Shown piece after piece: positions 1-6,420 of a DNA stretch of 8,020 nt; position 1 is the first letter of the stretch; each line of letters starts with the position of its first letter. The notes beneath the pieces are model-generated. The model saw only the letters and a program-made list of their open reading frames with translations, was not told where the DNA came from and ran no database searches. The stretch is from positions 1 to 8,020 of the forward strand of contig CAMWOD010000034.1 in NCBI GenBank assembly GCA_947175715.1, in the 5' to 3' direction. This DNA is from an uncultured Porphyromonadaceae bacterium. Its GTDB lineage: Bacteria > Bacteroidota > Bacteroidia > Bacteroidales > Muribaculaceae. Both the position numbers and the translations under genes were made by a program.

Positions 1-2
1 GC

Positions 3-368
3 GTGGTATTTCTTGATGCATGTTTCAGCGGGGCTCAAAGAGGCGGCGACATGATAGTTGCAGCCCGCGGCGTAAAACTCAAGCCTAAAGAAATTACGCC
101 AGCCGGAAAAACAATAGTGTTTAGCGCAACTTCAGAAGACGAAACTGCTTTTTCACACAAAGAAGAACAACACGGACTATTCACATTTTTCCTCCTTTCC
201 AAGCTTCAGGAATCAAAGGGAAAAGTTACTTTAGGAGAATTGGCTGAGTATCTACAGGAGAAAGTTGCTTTAGAATCACGCAGAATCAATAATTCTCCTC
301 AAACACCAAGAGTGTCGGTAGCTCCGGGGCTTGAGGGATCATGGAAATCTATCCGATTGATAAAATGA
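3..368 (+). CDS. Caspase-like (peptidase C14) cysteine peptidase, C-terminal part, cut by the window edge
   Basis: The fragment opens with V-V-F-L-D-A-C-F-S-G. The DACFSG motif holds the catalytic cysteine (codon 21-23) of caspase/metacaspase-like C14 peptidases. About 50 residues later come the small-subunit-like stretch FSATSEDETA and then HGLFTFFLLSKL, both typical of bacterial caspase-family proteins, followed by a short domain ending PQTPRVSVAPG. The catalytic histidine and any signal peptide lie upstream, so the first codon here (GTG) is an internal valine and not a start. In Bacteroidales such proteins are often exported, but this fragment cannot show that. The TGA stop overlaps the ATG of the next gene (ATGA, 365-368), which suggests translational coupling. 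The C14 assignment is firm for the visible half. Substrate and role are unknown, and a catalytically dead relative cannot be excluded without the histidine. Confidence 0.88.
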   Translation: MVFLDACFSGAQRGGDMIVAARGVKLKPKEITPAGKTIVFSATSEDETAFSHKEEQHGLFTFFLLSKLQESKGKVTLGELAEYLQEKVALESRRINNSPQTPRVSVAPGLEGSWKSIRLIK

Positions 369-895
369 GATATACTTTTTATTTTTTCTTGCTGATGATA
401 GTTTTGAGTGGTTGTACACAAAACAGCCAGTCGGATTCCACTGATCCTACTATCTTAATCGCTGAGTATGGACTGACTTACGAAGTTCCTTTTCCTCAAC
501 GATCAATAATTGCACCGAAAGACAACCTCACCGATGATATTACGCTTTGCGTGGTTGATACCAATAATAATGTTGCAACGTTTTTGCTTGTCTTACCCAA
601 GATACCTGAGGACTCATTACAAGCCGACAATGTAGTTAAATTAATTTGTACACAGAATATTCCGGAATATCGCACATCATCAATTGGAAAGATAAATGAA
701 TGCACTTTTTTAGATTATCCAGCGTGGCACTTCGAAAATTGTGTTACCGTAAAGAGTGATGAAGACTCTTTACAAGTTATGTTTCAAGGATATATCTTTA
801 AAAATTTAGCGCTTGTTGTTACCAATAAAGTTGAAGACTCTGATAAGACAATAGATGTCAAACCATATATTAACGGCTTAAAAAAGAATTCGTGA
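365..895 (+). CDS. Small lipoprotein of unknown function, between caspase-like and transglutaminase-like genes
   Basis: This encodes 176 residues. I chose the ATG at 365 over the in-frame ATG at 341 because it gives a standard lipoprotein signal peptide: M-R-Y, a hydrophobic run, then the lipobox L14-S-G-C17. It also creates a 4-base ATGA overlap with the upstream stop. The mature part is about 160 residues, probably mostly beta, with alternating hydrophobic strands such as CVVDTNNNVATFLLVLP and YIFKNLALVVTN. It has three further cysteines after the lipid-anchor cysteine. The general look resembles small PsbP/DUF1795-type lipoproteins, but I cannot support a family. The gene ends in TGA overlapping the GTG start of the next gene. 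It is expected on the periplasmic face of the inner membrane or in the outer membrane. Function is unknown; the context suggests an accessory to the two cysteine-enzyme genes around it. Confidence 0.82.
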   Translation: MRYTFYFFLLMIVLSGCTQNSQSDSTDPTILIAEYGLTYEVPFPQRSIIAPKDNLTDDITLCVVDTNNNVATFLLVLPKIPEDSLQADNVVKLICTQNIPEYRTSSIGKINECTFLDYPAWHFENCVTVKSDEDSLQVMFQGYIFKNLALVVTNKVEDSDKTIDVKPYINGLKKNS

Positions 896-2349
896 GAGCA
901 ACCCGATTTCAAATATTTGTAACCCTGCTGGCAACTTTTACTTTTGTAAATATGACAGCACAGACTATGCAAGAAAAATATGATGCATTCCGAAAAAGTG
1001 TCATCAGCGAATATTCCTCTTTTCGTGAGGAATGTAATAAAAAATACATCGATTTTCTCAAAGAAAAATGGAATCAGTTTGAACAAAACACCCCACTATC
1101 TCTTCCAGAAGACAAAAAACCCATTCCCCCAGCACCTTACGTTCAACAAGATTCCAAGCCAATAGCAACAACCCCTATAGAAATAGAACCGATAAAAAGT
1201 ACTCCCCAACCTCTGCCTATTGAGCCGATTCGAGAGCAACCTGTAGAAAGCGACTTTTTCTTAACATTCAATTTGTATGACGTTAACTGTAAAGTTAGAC
1301 TGCCCGATCATTTTGACATCAACTTAACCGACTGCAACCCCACTTCTATCGCACAAGCATGGAACAAGATGAGCTCGGATGGAATGAACAATACTATCCG
1401 AGACTGTCTTGAAATGAGGTTACTTCACGACCTGTGCGACTGGGCTTATCTTAAATATCTCGACAACTTAGGTAAAGCGTATTTTGAAGACACGAATAAA
1501 GCTACACTACTTACAGCATTCCTTTATTGTCAGTCAGGCTATCAAATGAGGCTGGGTGAGGATTGTAATAAACTGGTGCTCCTATATGGAACAAGACATT
1601 TCATCTACGGTATACCCTACTACTCGGTGAATGGAACTTATTACTATCCCCTCGAGGAGTCATCAAAAAACCTAAATATTTGCGATGCTGCATTTGAAGG
1701 TGAAAAACCAATGTCATTGATTATTGATAAAGAACCCATATTTGGTGAGCAAATGTCTGAAGTTCGCAAAATCAGTTCTAAAAGCGATTCACTAATATGT
1801 GTCAACAGTCAGGTTCCTAAAAGTTTGATTGACTTTTATAATGGATACCCAACTTCAGCTCTTGGAGGTAACCCAATGACCCGGTGGGCAATGTATGCAA
1901 ATACGCCCCTTTCACTCAAAACCTCAGAATTACTATATCCGAAGTTGCGAGAAGAATTAAACGGTATGACTCAATGTGAAGCCGCTGGAAAACTTTTGAA
2001 TTTAGTTCAAACAGGATTTAAATACGAATACGATGATAAAGTTTGGGGATACGATAGAGCCTTTTTCGCTGAAGAAAGCCTATATTATCCCTATTGCGAT
2101 TGTGAGGATAGGTCTATTTTGTTCTCCCGCCTCGTCAGGGATTTACTAAATTTGGATGTTGCACTCATATACTATCCAGGACATCTTGCCACAGCAGTAT
2201 GTTTCAATGAAGAAGTAGATGGAGCTTCTATGAAAATAAACGATAAAAAATTTATTGTATGCGACCCAACATATATTGGGGCTCCAATTGGAACACAAAT
2301 GCCAGGATTAGACTGTAGTGACGTCAGGGCAATAGTTCTAAATAAATAA
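892..2349 (+). CDS. Secreted transglutaminase-like cysteine protein with N-terminal helical and proline-rich region
   Basis: This encodes 485 residues. The GTG start overlaps the previous stop (GTGA) and gives a Sec signal peptide (about 1-24, ending MTAQ); the next in-frame ATG would remove it. Residues 26-66 are charged and helical with repeated aromatic positions (YDAF, YSSF, YIDF, WNQF). A proline-rich linker follows to about 120, then a domain with several cysteines. The C-terminal part (about 355-465) looks like a transglutaminase-like core: D403-C404-E-D-R matches the DCED catalytic-cysteine motif of bacterial transglutaminase-like proteinases, GH431 supplies histidine, and CD458PTY supplies aspartate, all in the family order. 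Such folds act as cysteine peptidases, amidases or crosslinking enzymes; which applies here is not visible. It is the last gene of the coupled triad. Confidence in the gene is high and in the fold good; the reaction is unknown. Confidence 0.87.
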   Translation: MRATRFQIFVTLLATFTFVNMTAQTMQEKYDAFRKSVISEYSSFREECNKKYIDFLKEKWNQFEQNTPLSLPEDKKPIPPAPYVQQDSKPIATTPIEIEPIKSTPQPLPIEPIREQPVESDFFLTFNLYDVNCKVRLPDHFDINLTDCNPTSIAQAWNKMSSDGMNNTIRDCLEMRLLHDLCDWAYLKYLDNLGKAYFEDTNKATLLTAFLYCQSGYQMRLGEDCNKLVLLYGTRHFIYGIPYYSVNGTYYYPLEESSKNLNICDAAFEGEKPMSLIIDKEPIFGEQMSEVRKISSKSDSLICVNSQVPKSLIDFYNGYPTSALGGNPMTRWAMYANTPLSLKTSELLYPKLREELNGMTQCEAAGKLLNLVQTGFKYEYDDKVWGYDRAFFAEESLYYPYCDCEDRSILFSRLVRDLLNLDVALIYYPGHLATAVCFNEEVDGASMKINDKKFIVCDPTYIGAPIGTQMPGLDCSDVRAIVLNK

Positions 2350-2355
2350 TCGGAT

Positions 2356-2408
2356 ACTGCCCATTATACTATTACTTGGCTAGGTAAATAATACAATGGG
2401 AGAACAGT
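2356..2408 (+). terminator. Imperfect hairpin after the caspase/transglutaminase operon, possible transcript end
   Basis: CCCATT (2360-2365) pairs with AATGGG (2395-2400). The stem continues inward imperfectly through UA and UAUU to a loop around TTGGCTAG. An outer ACTG/CAGT pair (2356-2359 with 2405-2408) adds to it across a 4-base bulge. It begins seven bases after the TAA of the transglutaminase-like gene. No U-tract follows, so this is not a canonical intrinsic terminator. It may instead stabilise the mRNA 3' end. Confidence 0.35.
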
Positions 2409-2452
2409 GACATCTTGTGGGAAGCAAAGGGGCGGGGTTTGTAAAATTTTAT

Positions 2453-2460
2453 TATCTTTG
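2453..2460 (+). promoter_or_regulatory. Bacteroidota -7 promoter box for the aspS operon
   Basis: TATCTTTG matches the TAnnTTTG -7 consensus of the Bacteroidota primary sigma factor and is followed by GCG, as is common in this phylum. A TTTG lies upstream (2438-2441), but only 11 bases away, short of the usual spacing of about 20. The -33 element is therefore weak or absent. Transcription would begin near 2465-2467, leaving a leader of about 75 bases before the aspS ATG. Confidence 0.65.
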
Positions 2461-2474
2461 CGCGTTGGTAGTGA

Positions 2475-2502
2475 CGGTCGTAATCGGTAACGATTACGGC
2501 TG
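2475..2502 (+). promoter_or_regulatory. GTAA-tetraloop hairpin in the aspS leader
   Basis: CGTAATCG (2479-2486) and CGATTACG (2491-2498) form a perfect 8-bp stem closed by the GNRA-type loop GTAA. The stem extends outward by four further pairs (2475-2478 with 2499-2502, two of them G-U). It starts roughly 10 bases after the predicted transcription start and 39 bases before the ATG. No U-run follows, so it is not a terminator. It could stabilise the 5' end or bind a regulator; function is inferred only. Confidence 0.6.
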
Positions 2503-2540
2503 CTCTGGATACTCGAAACCTTAAAATATCACATTATATA

Positions 2541-4301
2541 ATGTACAGAAGCAATACCTGCGGCGAGCTTCGACTCGCCGACGCCGGAAAAGAAGTAACC
2601 CTGGCCGGATGGGTGCAGCGAGTGCGCAAAATGGGTGGCATGACATTTGCCGATATCCGCGACCGCTATGGAATAACTCAAGTGGTGTTTAACGACGACC
2701 TCGACGCTGAGCTCAATGAGCAGGCCAACCACCTGGGCCGCGAATACGTGGTGCAAGTCACCGGTAAGGTGGCCGAGCGCTCGAGCAAGAACCCCAACCT
2801 GCCCACAGGCGACATCGAGCTAATAGCATCAAAGCTGCGTGTGCTCAACCCCAGCGAGGTGCCACCATTCACTATCGAGGATGACACCGACGGTGGCGAC
2901 GACATACGCATGAAGTACCGCTACCTCGACCTGCGTCGTGGTGCTGTGCGCCGCAACATAGAGCTGCGCCACCGCATGACTATGGAGGTGCGCCGCTACC
3001 TCGACTCTAAGGGATTTCTTGAGATAGAAACACCCATGCTCGTGGGCTCTACCCCCGAGGGTGCACGCGACTTTGTGGTGCCCTCACGCATGAATCAGGG
3101 TCAATTTTACGCACTGCCTCAGTCACCACAGACCCTCAAACAGCTACTTATGGTGTCGGGTATGGACCGATACTTCCAGATAGTAAAATGCTTCCGCGAC
3201 GAGGACCTGCGCGCCGACCGTCAGCCCGAGTTCACTCAGATCGACTGTGAGATGAGCTTTGTGGAGCAGGACGATATCATCAATCTGTTCGAGGGTATGG
3301 CCAAGCATCTGTTCAAAGAGTTGCGCGGCGTGGAGCTCACCGAGCCATTCCAACGCATGCCCTGGGCCGATGCAATGCGCCTATATGGCAGCGACAAGCC
3401 CGACCTGCGATTTGGCATGGAGTTTGTCGAGCTGATGGATGTGCTCAAAGGTTCGGGCTTCAGCGTATTCGACAACGCAGCCTACATCGGCGGTATTAAC
3501 GCCAAGGGAGCCGCAAGCTACACCCGCAAGCAGCTCGACCAGCTCACCGAATTTGTAAAACGTCCGCAGATCGGCGCAAAGGGTATGGTTTACGCACGCG
3601 TAGAGCCCGATGGCACCGTGAAGTCATCGGTCGACAAATTCTATTCGCAAGAGAAACTACAGGAACTCAAGAAAGCTATGAACGCCGAGCCCGGCGACCT
3701 GATACTCATACTCAGCGGCGACGACGCCATGCGCACTCGCAAGCAGCTGTGCGAACTTCGACTCGAGATGGGCAATCAGTTGGGCCTGCGCGATAAGAAT
3801 AAATTCGCCTGCCTGTGGGTGGTTGACTTCCCCATGTTTGAATGGAGCGAGGAGGAGCAGCGCCTTATGGCCATGCATCACCCCTTCACTCACCCCAAAG
3901 ATGAGGATATACCTCTGCTCGACACCAAGCCCGAAGAGGTACGAGCCGATGCCTACGACATGGTAGTGAACGGTGTGGAAGTAGGTGGCGGCTCAATACG
4001 TATCCACGACTCCGAGCTTCAGGCCAAGATGTTTGAGATCCTCGGCTTCACCCCCGAGAAGGCGCAGGAGCAGTTCGGCTTCCTGATGAATGCATTCAAA
4101 TACGGCGCACCCCCTCACGGAGGTCTGGCCTACGGCCTCGACCGCTGGGTGTCGCTCTTCGCCGGCCTCGACTCGATACGCGACTGCATCGCATTCCCCA
4201 AGAACAACTCTGGCCGCGACGTTATGCTCGACGCTCCCGCACCACTCGACCAGAAGCAGCTTGACGAACTCTCAATCGCCATCGTGCAACCCGAAAAGTA
4301 A
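2541..4301 (+). CDS. aspS: Aspartyl-tRNA synthetase (class II, bacterial type)
   Basis: This cytoplasmic enzyme attaches aspartate to tRNA-Asp using ATP. At 586 residues it is full length for bacterial AspRS (E. coli has 590). The order is: N-terminal OB-fold anticodon-binding domain (about 1-105, with GWVQRVRKMGG and DIRD); hinge with RYLDLRR (127-133); catalytic core with FLEIETPML and TPEGARDF; QSPQ (194-197); motif 2 with FRDED (218-222) and RADRQPEFTQID; the bacteria-specific GAD-type insertion (about 300-410); the FPMFEW and HHPFTHP region; and motif 3, GLDR (532-535). The ATG at 2541 follows an AT-rich leader without a Shine-Dalgarno, as usual in this phylum. A 7-bp inverted repeat (2561-2580) lies in the first codons. 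The stop TAA shares one base with the next ATG (TAATG), so the downstream Nif3-like gene is probably coupled. Whether the enzyme also charges tRNA-Asn is not decidable here. Confidence 0.98.
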   Translation: MYRSNTCGELRLADAGKEVTLAGWVQRVRKMGGMTFADIRDRYGITQVVFNDDLDAELNEQANHLGREYVVQVTGKVAERSSKNPNLPTGDIELIASKLRVLNPSEVPPFTIEDDTDGGDDIRMKYRYLDLRRGAVRRNIELRHRMTMEVRRYLDSKGFLEIETPMLVGSTPEGARDFVVPSRMNQGQFYALPQSPQTLKQLLMVSGMDRYFQIVKCFRDEDLRADRQPEFTQIDCEMSFVEQDDIINLFEGMAKHLFKELRGVELTEPFQRMPWADAMRLYGSDKPDLRFGMEFVELMDVLKGSGFSVFDNAAYIGGINAKGAASYTRKQLDQLTEFVKRPQIGAKGMVYARVEPDGTVKSSVDKFYSQEKLQELKKAMNAEPGDLILILSGDDAMRTRKQLCELRLEMGNQLGLRDKNKFACLWVVDFPMFEWSEEEQRLMAMHHPFTHPKDEDIPLLDTKPEEVRADAYDMVVNGVEVGGGSIRIHDSELQAKMFEILGFTPEKAQEQFGFLMNAFKYGAPPHGGLAYGLDRWVSLFAGLDSIRDCIAFPKNNSGRDVMLDAPAPLDQKQLDELSIAIVQPEK

Positions 4302-5095
4302 TGCCTACAATCCACGACATCATAGGGGCTATCGAATCGATAGCCCCTCTTTCGCTCCAAGAGAGCTGGGATAATACCGGATTGCTCGTCGGCGGAGCCA
4401 AGACCGACCGCCAATGCACCGGCGTAATGCTATGCGTCGATGTCACACCGCAGATAGTAAAGCAGGCCGCCGAGTGCGGATGCAACCTTATAATCAGCCA
4501 TCACCCTATCATCTTCAAAGGGTTGAAGCACATCAGCGGCATGGGGCGCGTAGAGGAGTCGATAGTTATGGCCATCCGTAGCGACATCGACATATACTGC
4601 TGCCACACCTCGATTGACAAAGCCGTGAGCCGAGGTGTGTCACACCGCATGGCCCAGATGCTTGGGCTAAACGACATCGAGGTACTCTCGCCCGACGACG
4701 CCTGTCCCGGCGCCGGACTTGGAGCAATAGGAAATACCTCTACCCCAATGTCGGCCCAGCAATTGGTCGACAATGTCAAGCACGCCTTCGGTTTACCCGT
4801 GGCCCGCTGCTCCACACCGCCGCCCGAGCCTATCACACGAGTGGCCCTTTGCGGTGGTTCGGGCGGAGAGTTCATACCCCGCGCCGTGGCTGTCGGAGCG
4901 CAAGCCTATATCAACTCCGACACCCGCTATCACGATTTCAGCGACTGGGGCGAGCGCATTTTCATAGTGGATATAGGGCATTTTGAGAGCGAACAATGCA
5001 CAAAACAAATATTTAGTGAGATAATTAGAGAAAAATTTCCTAACTTTGCACACTGTTATTTCGCAGACGAAAAAAATCCCATAAGTTACTTATAG
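4301..5095 (+). CDS. Nif3/YbgI-like dinuclear metal centre protein
   Basis: This encodes 264 residues and is full length for the simple form of the family, without the extra inserted domain seen in some Firmicutes members. The N-terminal signature AP-x-ESWDNTGLLVG is followed by ISHHPIIF (H67, H68), YCCHTSID (H102, D106), ALCGGSGG, a DTRYHDF motif (H211) and GHFESE (H227, E231). The histidine and acidic positions are those that bind two metal ions in the toroidal hexamers of this family. The family is often named GTP cyclohydrolase 1 type 2, but its physiological reaction is poorly established, so I do not assign one. The ATG overlaps the aspS stop by one base. The first codons contain a perfect 11-bp inverted repeat (4324-4348). 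The last 30 codons turn AT-rich and contain a TAACTTTG box. The next gene starts five bases after the TAG. Confidence 0.95.
   Translation: MPTIHDIIGAIESIAPLSLQESWDNTGLLVGGAKTDRQCTGVMLCVDVTPQIVKQAAECGCNLIISHHPIIFKGLKHISGMGRVEESIVMAIRSDIDIYCCHTSIDKAVSRGVSHRMAQMLGLNDIEVLSPDDACPGAGLGAIGNTSTPMSAQQLVDNVKHAFGLPVARCSTPPPEPITRVALCGGSGGEFIPRAVAVGAQAYINSDTRYHDFSDWGERIFIVDIGHFESEQCTKQIFSEIIREKFPNFAHCYFADEKNPISYL
4324..4348 (+). repeat. Perfect 11-bp inverted repeat inside the start of the Nif3-like gene
   Basis: AGGGGCTATCG (4324-4334) and CGATAGCCCCT (4338-4348) are exact reverse complements around the loop AAT. They begin 23 bases after the aspS stop. The transcript would form a very stable stem, followed by CTTTCG, which is too weak for a standard terminator. 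It falls in codons for GAIESIAPLS, which overlap the conserved N-terminal motif. It could act as an attenuator or pause site between aspS and the rest of the operon, or as an mRNA processing site. Confidence 0.6.
5041..5048 (+). promoter_or_regulatory. Possible internal -7 box for the zinc-ribbon gene
   Basis: TAACTTTG lies in the 3' end of the Nif3-like coding sequence, inside an unusually AT-rich stretch (about 5000-5100) of an otherwise GC-rich operon. It matches TAnnTTTG and is followed by GCA. Transcription would start near 5053, about 48 bases before the next ATG. I see no convincing -33 element. Confidence 0.4.
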
Positions 5096-5100
5096 CAAAT

Positions 5101-5883
5101 ATGGCTACAGATAAACCCAAAGCAGAGCAGACGCTCTCAGTCGACGAGCGACTTCAATCGCTCTACAAGCTCCAGACGATTCTCTCTGAAATCGACCGCA
5201 TCAAGACTATCCGCGGCGAGCTCCCCTTGGAGGTAAAAGACCTCGAGGACAGCATCGAAGGCCTGCATACACGCGTCGAAAACTACAAGCGCGAGATCGA
5301 AGAGATGCGCACCAAGATGGCCGCTGAGAAAGAAAAAATCGCTCAGTCGGAAAACCTTATCGCACGATACAAAGCACAACTCGACGAAGTGCGCAACAAC
5401 CGCGAATTTGACCTGCTGAGCAAAGAGGTAGAATTCCAGACCCTTGAAATACAGCTTAGCGAAAAGCACCTCAACGAATATGCCCGCGTGATCGAAAACC
5501 GCGAGGCCGAAATCAAAGAAACCGAGGAGAAACTCGTAGACCAGAACCATATACTCACCGAGAAGCGCGCCGAGCTCGACGAAATCGTGTCGGAAACACG
5601 CCAGGACGAAGACCGCCTGCGCGAGGAGGCCAAGGCGCTTGAGCCAATGGTCGACGCCCGCACACTCGCCGCTTTCAAGCGTATCCGCAAGAACGCCCGC
5701 AACGGCCTTGGCATCGTCTACATCCAGCGCAACGCCTGCGGTGGTTGCTTCAACCGCATCCCCCCGCAGAAGCAGCTCGAAATCAAGATGCACAAGAAAA
5801 TCATCGTGTGCGAGTACTGCGGCCGCATCCTCATCGATCCCGCCCTCGCCGGCGTTGAGGAGGCTCCCGCCACCGACAAGTAA
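5101..5883 (+). CDS. Coiled-coil C4-type zinc-ribbon protein (CT398/HP0958-like)
   Basis: This encodes 260 residues. About residues 15-185 form a long, highly charged alpha-helical coiled coil with two antiparallel-looking halves. The motif NNREFDLLSKEVE (99-111), characteristic of this family, sits near the middle. The C-terminal zinc ribbon has C213-G-G-C216 and C237-E-Y-C240, which would bind one zinc. The tail is short and acidic. Relatives include Chlamydia CT398 and Helicobacter HP0958/FlgZ, which bind sigma-54 or flagellar partners. In non-flagellated Bacteroidota the role is not established, and nucleic-acid or polymerase binding is only inferred from the fold. The gene follows the Nif3-like gene by five bases, a pairing I recall as common in Bacteroidota, and a strong terminator follows it. 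It may also be transcribed from the internal box at 5041. Family assignment is firm; function is open. Confidence 0.93.
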   Translation: MATDKPKAEQTLSVDERLQSLYKLQTILSEIDRIKTIRGELPLEVKDLEDSIEGLHTRVENYKREIEEMRTKMAAEKEKIAQSENLIARYKAQLDEVRNNREFDLLSKEVEFQTLEIQLSEKHLNEYARVIENREAEIKETEEKLVDQNHILTEKRAELDEIVSETRQDEDRLREEAKALEPMVDARTLAAFKRIRKNARNGLGIVYIQRNACGGCFNRIPPQKQLEIKMHKKIIVCEYCGRILIDPALAGVEEAPATDK

Positions 5884-5907
5884 TCAATTCCGCAACTATA
5901 CCTCACC

Positions 5908-5942
5908 ACAGGGCCGATTCATTCGATCGGCCCTGTCTTTTT
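5908..5942 (+). terminator. Intrinsic terminator of the aspS operon
   Basis: ACAGGGCCGAT (5908-5918) pairs perfectly with ATCGGCCCTGT (5926-5936) around a 7-base loop. The stem is followed by C and then TTTTT (5938-5942). It sits 24 bases after the zinc-ribbon stop codon. GC-rich stem, position and U-tract all fit a Rho-independent terminator on the plus strand. Confidence 0.93.
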
Positions 5943-5987
5943 CTGCACCTCCAATACCCCCGAGCTATAACCCTCGCATATAATTCG

Positions 5988-5995
5988 TAACTTTG
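5988..5995 (+). promoter_or_regulatory. -7 promoter box directly before the four-helix membrane protein
   Basis: TAACTTTG is an exact TAnnTTTG match. Only four bases (CGCT) separate it from the ATG at 6000, so the predicted transcription start is at or next to the start codon and the mRNA would be leaderless. No convincing TTTG -33 element is seen about 20 bases upstream. Confidence 0.6.
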
Positions 5996-5999
5996 CGCT

Positions 6000-6410
6000 A
6001 TGACAAAGGCACAGAAATTCAAGATATGCGACTGGACGTTGGCTTTTCTTCTTCCCATTGTCCTCGCCTCAAGTATCCAACTGGAAGCTACTTCAAGTAG
6101 CGGTATCTTCCCGATTATTTTCCATTTAATAGTGGCACTACCGTTCATGTGCCTTATTGTATGGCACATTTTTCTTCATTTTCAGTGGAAAAAGTGGCTT
6201 ACAAAATTCAGTAAGCTTAAAGTTCCGACACGCATACTTTGGTGGTTGTATCTTTTGACTTTCATAACCGGCATTGCCACACTTACACATTGGCTCATTG
6301 AAAATGGACATAGTCCGTTAGGAGGGGTTCATGGGAAAATAGGTTTTCTTATGATTGCATTTGCCATCGGGCATACCATAAAGCGAAAAAAATTTTTCAA
6401 GAAGAAATAA
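6000..6410 (+). CDS. Four-helix membrane protein with diheme-like histidines (DUF4405-like)
   Basis: This encodes 136 residues with four predicted membrane helices (about 12-28, 36-60, 79-98 and 112-127) and a basic C-terminus (KRKKFFKKK) that should lie in the cytoplasm. Helix 2 carries H42 and H56, helix 4 carries H111 and H125. Each pair is separated by 13 residues, the spacing of the two bis-histidine heme pairs in cytochrome b-type four-helix bundles. H60, H97 and H104 are additional. The run H-x13-H-IFLHFQWKKW resembles DUF4405-type inner-membrane proteins. I therefore infer a small b-type cytochrome or ferric-reductase-like electron carrier; no heme binding is shown. The start is fixed by the -7 box four bases upstream and by lack of another Met before residue 50. 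The gene is a single unit between the aspS terminator and the first copy of the 3' repeat element. Confidence 0.85.
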   Translation: MTKAQKFKICDWTLAFLLPIVLASSIQLEATSSSGIFPIIFHLIVALPFMCLIVWHIFLHFQWKKWLTKFSKLKVPTRILWWLYLLTFITGIATLTHWLIENGHSPLGGVHGKIGFLMIAFAIGHTIKRKKFFKKK

Positions 6411-6420
6411 GCTTATTTTC

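Noticed and set aside
341..895. Start of the small lipoprotein at the upstream ATG (341).
   Set aside because: It would place eight polar residues before the signal peptide and overlap the caspase gene by 28 bases. ATG 365 gives a standard lipoprotein signal and a 4-base coupling overlap.
2430..2442. A G-rich stretch before aspS as a displaced copy of the tRNA 3' end (attachment site).
   Set aside because: Only a short GGGCGGGG-like run is shared with the acceptor region. The T-arm sequence is absent, so this is chance.
2461..2540. T-box or other known riboswitch in the aspS leader.
   Set aside because: The leader is only about 75 bases, has one hairpin and no T-box sequence or terminator/antiterminator pair.
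4090..4374. Plus-strand open frame overlapping the aspS/Nif3 junction.
   Set aside because: It is out of frame with two well-supported genes, is rich in Ser/Thr/Arg, and has no family signature.
4501..4875. Minus-strand open frame opposite the Nif3-like gene.
   Set aside because: It is a shadow of the GC-rich Nif3-like coding sequence with no independent support.
5137..5793. Long minus-strand open frame (218 codons) opposite the zinc-ribbon gene.
   Set aside because: It lies wholly antisense to a well-recognised coiled-coil gene whose biased codons leave the reverse frame open. The translation is low-complexity with no recognisable domain.
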